36,028 nucleotides of DNA, taken from NCBI GenBank assembly GCA_947311095.1, contig CAMZKF010000178.1, positions 1 to 36,028 on the forward strand, read 5' to 3'. The notes beneath the pieces were generated by a model that had not been told where the DNA came from, searched no databases, and saw nothing but the letters and a program-made list of their open reading frames with translations. The translations under genes were made by a program, and so were the position numbers. Positions 1 through 8,500 of the stretch are shown here, in pieces. Source of the DNA: an uncultured Flavobacteriales bacterium (GTDB taxonomy: Bacteria; Bacteroidota; Bacteroidia; Flavobacteriales_D; Parvicellaceae). Numbering within the stretch: the stretch's first letter is position 1; every line of letters begins with the position of its first letter.

Positions 1-98
1 AAAGAATGGATATAAAAAGAGAAATCGTAAGAAGTTTTAATCTTTTTGAGGTAAGAGAAATCATTTATTAGGCTTACATTGTCTATTTAGTATACAGT

Positions 99-683
99 TT
101 ATAACTCAGAAATTAGGTATTCTACATAGCCTATTCCATTTTCTAATACTTTTACCTTATTTTTAGATTGTATTTCTATCGGTTTTCTATATTTGAAAGG
201 TAGTATTATTTCACCTGTTGTATTAATTAAAGCCCAATATCTTCCTTTTTTTACAGATGCATATCCATAAGAAAATAAAGTAACATCATCGAAATCAGAA
301 GTTATTTTCGTATTGCCTGTCAAATTAATAAAACCCCATTTAGCTTTATCATTGAGGTAAGGTAATAAACCACTTCCATACCCCCCTAACAACCTTTGGG
401 TGTAAGGTAATGCTTGCCCTCCTCTACGGTTTATAACTCCGTAAGATTCTCCATTACCGACAACCGCATAACCATTTCTAAACCCAGCTGCTTCTTTATA
501 TTTATAGGAAACAACCAAATCTCCATACCAATCAATATAACCATACAAAACTTTGTCAATAGTAAAATCAACTCCAAATTTATTTTGTTTTATTTCAGAA
601 ATGGTTTTAGTAACTAACGCCATTCCATTATGAAAATCTCCCCCTGAAAAACAGATAGATTTCATTTTTTTTATCCCAAACAA
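99..683 (-). CDS. WG-repeat protein, C-terminal fragment after a frameshift
   Basis: This frame encodes further WG-type beta-hairpin repeats, such as YGYIDWYGDLVV, YGVINRRGG, KWGFINLTGN and YWALINTTGE, each followed by a F..GYA.V segment. It continues the repeat pattern of the 628-2040 gene and has no signal peptide of its own. Its only in-frame start near the beginning is a TTG at 683, inside the upstream gene. The A8 tract (T8 on the plus strand at 665-672) is where the two frames meet, and removing one A gives a single protein of 646 residues (99-2040). I read this as the C-terminal part of that gene, not as an independent gene. WG repeats are common in secreted or periplasmic Bacteroidota proteins and their ligand is generally unknown. 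Confidence 0.75.
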   Translation of the reverse strand: MFGIKKMKSICFSGGDFHNGMALVTKTISEIKQNKFGVDFTIDKVLYGYIDWYGDLVVSYKYKEAAGFRNGYAVVGNGESYGVINRRGGQALPYTQRLLGGYGSGLLPYLNDKAKWGFINLTGNTKITSDFDDVTLFSYGYASVKKGRYWALINTTGEIILPFKYRKPIEIQSKNKVKVLENGIGYVEYLISEL

Positions 684-2040
684 ACTCTTTGATAAAAACA
701 GTGTTAAAATAATTCAAATTAAGGTTAATAATTGGAGTAGATAAGTATAGATAAGTCAAAATACTATCTGTTTTATTTGATTTAGCCTCCCATTTAACTT
801 CGGAAGATATTCTCCAGTTGGTAATTAATTCCCCTGTCGAAATTTTAACAGAATTGTAATAACTATCCGATTTTACATCTTGATTATTTTTGTAGTTAAA
901 TTTAATTTCTTCAACTCTGGCTATTCCGTTACTTAATTGATGTATTTTATTGTACCAACTTGATTTTTGTTTTCCTTCTAAATTAAAAATAGCATATCTT
1001 AATTCTGTTTTTTCTTTTGATTTTAGTTGATGTAAACCTAGCAATAAATCTTCTGAATAATTTTCAAAATCAAAACAAATATTGCTTTTTCTAGCTCCAG
1101 AGATTGACAAAAGTACAGTCTGACCAAACTGTATTTGAGCTTTATAAGTGTCGTTTTTTAGGTAAACAACTTCTCGATAAGTTGGAGGAGTTACCAATTT
1201 AAAATCGTCATTGATAAAGCCATATAAATAATTTTTACGAACAGCGGCATATCCTTTTCTAAATACTTTAATTTCAGAATACCAATCTGTTAATACTTTT
1301 CCATTACTATCTATAAAAGCACATACTTTTTTACGAGAATTGCCTCCATAAGCTAATTCTTGTAACGTGTCATTGTCATTCTTGGTAGGCAACCAAACTT
1401 TAATCAATGTATCTGTTAGCTTAAAGTCATTTAAATACCAATTTGTTATACTTTCTCCTGATGGTTTTATATATCGATATACTTTTTTCCCATCTTTACG
1501 TTCATTGGTTATAAAATAAGTATTGTTTCTTTTTTCTTTTTTAATAAATGGAGGAGAAACAGCTTTTCCTTCTTTGTTAATCCAAAACAATTCATTCGTC
1601 TTCATATTAAAAAGACTGACTAAACATCGTCCTTCGCTATCAAATTCTTTAACATTCTTAAATAAATAATCGACCACTAAATCGCCATTAGTATTTATAA
1701 AACCCCATTTAAATTGATTGTTATTCTCACGGGTATTCCCTGGTAAAACTTTGGGAGAACGCACTGCCGCATATCCATTTACAAATGGTTTTGCTTGAGA
1801 ATATTGAAAAGGAATGATTAGTTTTCCTACTTTATTAATGTATCCCCATTTTCCTTTTTTGCTCACGCAAGAAAGATTGTCACTAAAAGAAGATACACTA
1901 GCGTATTGTGGTTTTATAATCCATTCTGAATTACCATTTACAAAACCCCACTTTCCATTTTCTTCCTTGGGCGATAATTCTTGTGCAGAAGCAAAGAAAA
2001 AAAGAAATGAAACCAATAAAAAGATTACTATTTTTAACAT
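628..2040 (-). CDS. Secreted WG-repeat protein, N-terminal part, frameshifted at its 3' end
   Basis: The N-terminus is a clear signal peptide (MLKIVIFLLVSFLFFFASAQ), so the protein is exported. It is followed by repeated WG units: GKWGFVNGNSEWIIKPQY, GKWGYINKVGKLIIPFQY, KWGFINTNGDLVVDY, LFWINKEGKAVSPP and YGFINDDFKLVTPP. The repeats become degenerate between about residues 230 and 440. The frame ends at residue 470 with a low-complexity tail (about the last 14 residues) that does not resemble a WG unit, whereas the +1 frame resumes normal repeats at once. The gene lies downstream of a strong terminator (2098-2135), so it is probably transcribed separately from the PorE-like gene. Function is unknown; binding of a ligand at the cell surface or in the periplasm is a guess. 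Confidence 0.85.
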   Translation of the reverse strand: MLKIVIFLLVSFLFFFASAQELSPKEENGKWGFVNGNSEWIIKPQYASVSSFSDNLSCVSKKGKWGYINKVGKLIIPFQYSQAKPFVNGYAAVRSPKVLPGNTRENNNQFKWGFINTNGDLVVDYLFKNVKEFDSEGRCLVSLFNMKTNELFWINKEGKAVSPPFIKKEKRNNTYFITNERKDGKKVYRYIKPSGESITNWYLNDFKLTDTLIKVWLPTKNDNDTLQELAYGGNSRKKVCAFIDSNGKVLTDWYSEIKVFRKGYAAVRKNYLYGFINDDFKLVTPPTYREVVYLKNDTYKAQIQFGQTVLLSISGARKSNICFDFENYSEDLLLGLHQLKSKEKTELRYAIFNLEGKQKSSWYNKIHQLSNGIARVEEIKFNYKNNQDVKSDSYYNSVKISTGELITNWRISSEVKWEAKSNKTDSILTYLYLSTPIINLNLNYFNTVFIKEFVWDKKNEIYLFFRGRFS

Positions 2041-2097
2041 GATTTAATAAAATTAAGAAAGTATTTAAATAATCGAATCTTTTTTATCATAATTTAC

Positions 2098-2135
2098 AAA
2101 AAAATCCCTTTGTTATTGCTAACAAAGGGATTTTT
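2098..2135. terminator. Rho-independent terminator after the surface-protein cluster
   Basis: A perfect 13-bp stem (2103-2115 with 2120-2132) with a TTGC loop is flanked by A-runs on one side and T-runs on the other, so it can act on both strands. It lies about 30 bases past the stop of the PorE-like gene and should end the minus-strand transcript of 2163-10291. Confidence 0.9.
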
Positions 2136-2162
2136 AATTCAAGTATTTTCATTAAAATATCA

Positions 2163-4394
2163 TTATTTTTCAAATGATTGAGGGCTATTGTTTTTAACTT
2201 TAATGTTACTATCAATTTTTGTAATTCTAAATTCAGTACGTCTGTTAGCTTGATGTTCTTCGTCACTACATTTAGATTTAACTCTACCCTCACAAGCACA
2301 ATGATTTATCAACATAGTTTCTCCATATCCTTTACCGTAAATTCGTTCTGGTTTAGAAATTTTTGCTGCAATATATTTTGCTGAAGCTTTAGCTCTACGG
2401 TCAGATAATTTTGTATTGTATTTTTCACTACCTCTACAATCGGTATGAGACCCTAATTCTACATACATTCCTGGGTTTTCGTTCATGACTTTTACAATTT
2501 TATCTAATTCAATAGCGGCATCATCTCTAATATAATATTTATTGTAATCAAAATAAATTGGATTTATTTCAATGAATTTACTCAAGTCCATTCCAACATC
2601 TATTTTATCCAATGTTTCTATTATTTTGTATTGACCTTCATGATCAAGTAATTGATTGTAGGTTATTGTTTTTGACATATACCCGTCTTTTTCAAACACC
2701 AAATTATAACTTATTCTATCATTTAATTTATTTTCTGATAATGGACGCATAAAGTCTCCATTTTTAGAAGTTTCTATATTTTCTGTTTTACCTTTAATAT
2801 TGTTCGTAAGTTTAACGCTTACACCTTCAATTGGCGCTCCTGTTTTCTTGTCATTAACTTGACATAATAGCGACAATCCTGGGTCTTTTGTTAAAATTAA
2901 ATCTGCGACAATAACTTCTTTTTCGGTATCGGTATCTGCTATATTTTTACCATCAAAGTATTTTTCTTTTTTACCATCAAGCTTGTAAACTTTATTTTCT
3001 TCTACACAAAAGCTAAATGCTCCATCTTCCGATGTTGTAACGGTTTCTATTACATCCCCTTTGCTGTCGTATAGATTTACCGTTGTATTGGCTAAAATAT
3101 TGCCTTTAGTATCTTTTGTTACTCCTTCAATTTTTTTACAGAAAGTAAAAGGTTTTAAAAATTCAAATGAATAAATATCATCGTCTCCTTTTCCTGTTTC
3201 TCTGTTTGAAGAAAAATATCCTTTTTTCATATTTTCATCAACTATCAAAGCAAAATCATCGAAACGTGTGTTTAATGGAGTTCCTGCATTTATTACTTCT
3301 CCAAACCCTCCAACTTCTGGCGATAAGAATACGTCTAATCCCCCAAGCCCCAAATGTCCGTTACTTGCAAAAAATAAGACTTTTTGAGCTTCGTGATAGA
3401 AAGGAAACATTTCATTTCCTTCGGTATTAATTTCGGTAAGGTTTTCTGGTTCTCCCCACAAATTATCATCTATTTTTGTAATTCGATAAATATCTGTTCC
3501 TCCTATTCCTCCTGGCATATCACTTACAAAAAACATTGTATTTCCGTCTGCCGATAAATGAGGGTGACCTACTGAATATTCTTTGTTATTGAGTTTAAAG
3601 GCTTTTGGCTCTGACCATTCTCCTTCGTCATTTTTATTGGAAAAAAATATTTCTAAATTAATGGTTTCTTTTGAGCTTTTGTCTTCATAATTGTTGCGTG
3701 TAAATGCCATTGTTTTCCCATCTTTGGTAAATGAAGCTGGTCCTTCGTGCATTTTGGCGTTCAATTGTTTTTTTAATGGTTTTACGTTACTCAATTGTTT
3801 TGTATCTGTGTCTGCAACATATAAGTCTAAGAATGGAAGGTTGTTCCAATTGTAAGTTCTTTTTATGCTTTTGAGTTTAGAACGTGTACTTGCAAAAACA
3901 ATTTTATCTAAATAATATGCTGTTCCAAAATCTTGATTTTCGGTATTGATATCTAAATGAGTAATGTTGTACCTTCCTTCGTCTTTTTGTAGTTTTGCTA
4001 ATTGAGATGCTTTGCTTACATAGTCTTTTGCTCTTAAATCATTGGGTGCTTTTTCTTTAAATTTTTTCATCCAATTGTCACTATCTACATATTTTCCGTT
4101 GTGACGTAATACTGATGCATAGTTGAATAAATCTTCTGCTGTTGCAACATTTGTTTGCATTAAATTGGCGTATGCATTTTCAGCTTCTTCATAGTTATTG
4201 ACTTTTACGTAGCTTTCTGCTAGTTGCCTTTTTCCTTCTATGCTTAAATTTTTAACACCTGAAAATCGTTTAATGGCTTTGCTATAAGAAAAGGCTTTAA
4301 AGAGTTTGTCTGCTTTAATTTCTTTTGTGCTTCTTTGTCCAAAAACCATTAAAATGGCTAAACTAAAGGTGATTAATAAGATTAACTTTTTCAT
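2163..4394 (-). CDS. porE: PorE-like OmpA-family protein (TPR, beta-propeller, regulatory domain, OmpA)
   Basis: The 743-residue protein has a signal peptide ending near FGQ. A TPR-like helical region covers about 25-130. A PD40/WD40-like propeller covers about 155-410, with units such as LSADGNTMFFVSDMPGG and KVLFFASNGHLGLGG. Two carboxypeptidase-regulatory-like beta domains follow at about 425-495 and 505-570. The OmpA peptidoglycan-binding domain is at about 610-735, with HTDCRGS and LSDRRAKASAKYI. This domain order is that of PorE of the type IX secretion system, which anchors outer-membrane T9SS parts to peptidoglycan. Unlike the Porphyromonas lipoprotein, no lipobox Cys follows this signal peptide. 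It is the last gene after the cargo and PorP/SprF genes. Many Flavobacteriales carry several paralogues, so it may be a dedicated copy for this cargo rather than the core PorE. Confidence 0.85.
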   Translation of the reverse strand: MKKLILLITFSLAILMVFGQRSTKEIKADKLFKAFSYSKAIKRFSGVKNLSIEGKRQLAESYVKVNNYEEAENAYANLMQTNVATAEDLFNYASVLRHNGKYVDSDNWMKKFKEKAPNDLRAKDYVSKASQLAKLQKDEGRYNITHLDINTENQDFGTAYYLDKIVFASTRSKLKSIKRTYNWNNLPFLDLYVADTDTKQLSNVKPLKKQLNAKMHEGPASFTKDGKTMAFTRNNYEDKSSKETINLEIFFSNKNDEGEWSEPKAFKLNNKEYSVGHPHLSADGNTMFFVSDMPGGIGGTDIYRITKIDDNLWGEPENLTEINTEGNEMFPFYHEAQKVLFFASNGHLGLGGLDVFLSPEVGGFGEVINAGTPLNTRFDDFALIVDENMKKGYFSSNRETGKGDDDIYSFEFLKPFTFCKKIEGVTKDTKGNILANTTVNLYDSKGDVIETVTTSEDGAFSFCVEENKVYKLDGKKEKYFDGKNIADTDTEKEVIVADLILTKDPGLSLLCQVNDKKTGAPIEGVSVKLTNNIKGKTENIETSKNGDFMRPLSENKLNDRISYNLVFEKDGYMSKTITYNQLLDHEGQYKIIETLDKIDVGMDLSKFIEINPIYFDYNKYYIRDDAAIELDKIVKVMNENPGMYVELGSHTDCRGSEKYNTKLSDRRAKASAKYIAAKISKPERIYGKGYGETMLINHCACEGRVKSKCSDEEHQANRRTEFRITKIDSNIKVKNNSPQSFEK

Positions 4395-4430
4395 TTTATT
4401 CTATTTTATATTTTCCTATTGTTATTTGAT

Positions 4431-4574
4431 GCGCTAGGGATAGTAGTGGTAGCTTTTTAGTTTTTAAAACTTGTTTAATCTCGGTCGAAAAGAGCGATTT
4501 TATGAGCTCCTTTTTGGCTTAGATTAACGGTTTTAAAAATAAAAACTACAAGCGAATAGCCCGTTTAAGCGCCC
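4431..4574 (+). repeat. Structured intergenic element, copy A
   Basis: This copy starts with GCGCTAGGG and ends with AAGCGCCC, and the ends pair (GCGCT 4431-4435 with AGCGC 4568-4572). Inside is a long second stem (GTAGcTTTTTA... with ...TAAAAACTAC), then an apical hairpin with loop GATTTTATGA flanked by AAAAGAGC and GCTCCTTTTT. It is about 75% alike copy B and shares a 33-base identical core with it. It lies between the porP/sprF stop (4593) and the porE-like start (4394), so it would be transcribed within this cluster. Confidence 0.85.
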
Positions 4575-4592
4575 TAATATTATTTGTATAAT

Positions 4593-5522
4593 TTAAAAGT
4601 ATCGTGGTGATTTAACTCTTTCTTTGTCTCCGTATATAAAATCGTAACGCAACATTACTTCGTGAGATCCGTTGTTGTATTTTGCTGTGTTGTTTACAAA
4701 TGACCAATCAAAAGAATAGCCTAACCTTAATTGTGGTGTAAAATTATACCCTAATAATACTCCTACAGCATCTCCTGTTCTAAACATTGCTCCTAGTTCT
4801 AGCTTATCTTGTATTACAAGCATTCCTGTTAAGTCTAATTCTGCTGGGGCTGCTTCAGTAATTTTAATTAGGGTTGTTGGTCTAAATTTTAAGGTTTCGT
4901 CTGCGTTTAAATTCAACATTAATCCTCCGATTACATATAAATGTCTTTTTTCTACGCCTATTTCTACGTTATTATTACTCGATTGAAACTTATTTTTTAA
5001 TAATTTAGGAGTTGAAATTCCCGCATACCATTTGGTCGTATAATAATAAAGTCCAAATCCAAAATTGGGTAATGCACTACTTTTTATATTACTTGTAAAT
5101 GAATTGTCTTGTTCGTCGTTTACACTTAAATTGGTAAGGTTTGCTTGAACAAGGTTTACACCTCCTTTTAAACCAAAGGCTAATTTTGCTTTTGAATTAA
5201 TTTTGAGTTTGTAAGCAAAATCACCATTTATGGCAGTTGATTTCATAGGTCCTATTTGGTCGTTAAGCACACTCAACCCTACTCCTATTTGGTCGCCCAT
5301 TAGAGGGGTATGCAAAGTTAAGGTTTGAGTAGTTGGAGCTCCAGCAAACCCAACCCACTGACTTCGGTGTAAACCTGTAATGGTTAGTGCGTCTCTACTC
5401 CCCGCATAACCTGGGTTAATAGCTAAAGTATTGAAAGCGTAATGGGTAAACATAGCTTCTTGTTGTGCTATACCTGCAAGACTTAGACCTGCAAATATTA
5501 TAAAAGTTATAACTCTTTTCAT
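4593..5522 (-). CDS. porP/sprF: PorP/SprF family outer-membrane protein of the type IX secretion system
   Basis: The 309-residue protein has a signal peptide (MKRVITFIIFAGLSLAGIAQQ). The family hallmark follows directly: HYAFNTLAINPGYAGSRD, then GLHRSQWVGFAGAPTTQ. The rest is a beta-barrel of amphipathic strands ending in an aromatic-rich strand. PorP/SprF proteins work with cargo proteins that carry type B C-terminal sorting domains and are usually encoded just beside them. Here the start lies 8 bases after the stop of the giant type-B-CTD protein, so the two are almost certainly co-transcribed and functionally paired. Which PorP/SprF subfamily it belongs to cannot be told by eye. Confidence 0.92.
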   Translation of the reverse strand: MKRVITFIIFAGLSLAGIAQQEAMFTHYAFNTLAINPGYAGSRDALTITGLHRSQWVGFAGAPTTQTLTLHTPLMGDQIGVGLSVLNDQIGPMKSTAINGDFAYKLKINSKAKLAFGLKGGVNLVQANLTNLSVNDEQDNSFTSNIKSSALPNFGFGLYYYTTKWYAGISTPKLLKNKFQSSNNNVEIGVEKRHLYVIGGLMLNLNADETLKFRPTTLIKITEAAPAELDLTGMLVIQDKLELGAMFRTGDAVGVLLGYNFTPQLRLGYSFDWSFVNNTAKYNNGSHEVMLRYDFIYGDKERVKSPRYF

Positions 5523-5530
5523 TGTTTTAT

Positions 5531-8500
5531 TTATTCTGATAAATATATATATCCTTTAAAAATTTCTGTTTTTTCGTTCATTTCTACTTCTAAAATATAG
5601 AAGTAAGTTCCTGTTGGTAAATCTTCACTTCCTGTAGTTATCCCAAAACTATTTTTTCCATCCCATGGATTTTCATGATATTTTTCTGTTTCATAGACTT
5701 TATTTCCCCATCGGTTCATAATTACCATTGTATTTTTAGGATAATTTGGAAGTTCTAATATTTCAAATTTATCGTTACGACCGTCTTCGTTTGGTGAAAA
5801 TGCTTGAGGAATTGTTAAATCTATTGCTCCTCCTCCTATTTCTCTCCAATCTAATTCGTCGGTTGTGTCAACATCTAAATTAGGAAAAGACGATGGTGTT
5901 GTTCCTCCATTGGTGGCATTAACTCCTGAAGTCCCTGTTAATCCATTTAATCCAATTCTATCATAAGCATCATCTAATCCATCATTATCACTATCAATTC
6001 CTATTGGAGTAGTATCTGCGACACCATCGTTGTCGGTATCCCAACCTTCCAATGCATCTAAATCTCCGTCGTTATCTGAGTCTAAATCTGTATAATCGGG
6101 ATTATCTTCTCCATCGGTATTGACAGGATCTATTGTATTCGTTCCTTCGTAAATGTCGTCCCATCCGTTTTGATTGACATCGTTTCCAGAAGGAGCTATA
6201 TAATTGTCTGATGGTTGAGCTTCTATATTATCCACTATTCCATCGTTATCGGCATCGATATCGTTTACATTGTTAATTCCATCATGATCTGTATCTGGAT
6301 TTTCTAATGGTGTTCCGTTTGTAATTTCTCCAACAGGTTGTCCTGAATTGTAAGTATCTGTAATGTCAGGAACTCCATCGTGGTCAGTATCTACTGGTAT
6401 TCCTGTACCAATAACTCCGTCACCATCTGGATCTACTCCTCCTGCTTCTATAACGTCTGCAAGTCCATCGTTGTCTGAATCTAAATCAAATATGTTTGGA
6501 ATACCATCGTGATCACTATCAGTAGGATTAGTTGTTGGATCGTTATCATTATCCAAATTATCGTCTTCGTCAACATCTAATATTCCATCATTATCATCAT
6601 CGGGATCATTTACATTATCTATTCCATCGTGGTCATTGTCTGGTAATGCGTTTGGCTCTCTCCAATCTCTTTCTGGTGTAGTAGCATCGTCTAAATCGGG
6701 AAAGTTATTTGGTGTAGAATAACCATTTGTTGCATTTGCTCCTGTTGTTGTAGCACCTGTAAGGTTTGTGTTATCATAAGCATTGTCTAGTCCATCGTTG
6801 TCACTATCAAAACCACTAAAGTTTATATTTGGTGTTCCATTATTATTGGTATCCCAACCTTCTAATCGATCAGAATCTCCATCATTATCAGAATCTAAAT
6901 CCATATAATCTGGATTATCTGAATTATCAGTGTTTGTTGGGGTGATCGCATTAACACCTTCGTAGCTATCATCCCAACCATTGTTATTATTATCGACACC
7001 TGTTGGAGCGTGATATCCTGCTGTTGTTTGAGCTTCAATAACATCTACGATTCCATCGTTATCGGAATCAATATCTAAAAAATTATAGCCTCCTAGCCCA
7101 TCGGTATTTGGCAATGGCAATGGAAATCCATTACTGTCTGTATCTACTAAATCGGCTAATCCATCGTGATCACTATCGGCAGGTATTCCTGTTCCTATTA
7201 TCCCATCTCCATCGGGATCGGGGTTAGAACCAGGTGCGCTTCCTTCTACTACGTCAGATATTCCATCGTTGTCAGAATCTAAATCAAATATATTTGGAAT
7301 ACCATCCAAATCGCTATCGGTTGGATTGGTGTTAGGGTCGTTATCTCCATCTAAATTCAAGTCTTCATCTACATCTAGGATTCCATCATTGTCATCGTCT
7401 GGATCTAAATCGTTTGTAATTCCGTCGTCGTCATTATCGTTATCTATTGGCAATCCACTTTCTCTCCAATCTCTTTCTGGAGTCGTATTATTTGCCCAAT
7501 CGGGGAAAGTATTTGGTGTTGAATGATTATTGGTTTCGTTTGCTCCACTTGCAGAACTTCCAACCGTTAAAGGTGTATTGTCATAAGCATTGTCTAATCC
7601 GTCATTATCATTGTCTAATCCTGTTGGAGAAACATTTGCAGTACCATTATTATTGGTATCCCAACCTTCTAAAAGATCTAATATTCCATCATTATCTGAA
7701 TCGAAATCAATGTAATCTGGAGAATCAGTATTATCTGTATTTACAGGTGTAATGACATTATTACCTTCAAAACTATCGTCCCAACCATTTTGATTATTAT
7801 CAACACCTGTTGGAGCTCGGTAACCTGTTGTTGTTTGAGCTTCTATGATATCTACTATACCATCATTGTCGGCATCAATATCTAAAAAGTTATCGAAACT
7901 ATCTCCGTCCGAATTTGGGTTTGGTAATGGTGTTCCTCCATTGTTTGGATCAACTAAATCTGGCACACCATCATTATCTGTATCGGTTGGAGTAGCTCCT
8001 ACTCCTATTATTCCATTTCCATCAGGATCGGGGTTTGTTCCTGGATTACTAGCTTCTACAACATCTGCAATACCATCATTGTCAGAATCTAAATCAAATA
8101 TATTTGGAATACCATCTAAATCACTATCGGTTGGATTGGTATTTGGGTCAAAATCTCCATCAGCATTCAAATCTTCATCTACATCTAAAATACCGTCATT
8201 ATCATCATCTGGGTCATTTACATCGGCAATACCATCGGGATCATTATCTGGTAAATTAGGAATAACTAAAGGTTCTCTCCAATCTAATTCAGAAGTCCCA
8301 TTGTTGTCTAAATTTGGAAATATATTTGGTGTAGAACCTCCATTTGAAGCGTTCACCCCACTATTTCCATTTGAATTATTTAAGAATGTGTTGTCAAAGT
8401 TATTATCTATTCCATCATTATCGGTGTCTTGTCCTGATGGCGTTGTATTTGCTGTTCCATTATTATTCGTATCCCAACCTTCTAGCAAATCTGAATCACC

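Noticed and set aside
2-40. Plus-strand frame at the left edge ending in KNGYKKRNRKKF and a stop
   Set aside because: It could be the tail of a gene that begins outside the window, but 12 codons are too few to support a call.
2087-2299. 70-residue minus-strand frame at the 3' end of the PorE-like gene
   Set aside because: It overlaps the OmpA domain in another frame and runs through the terminator; it has no motif of its own.
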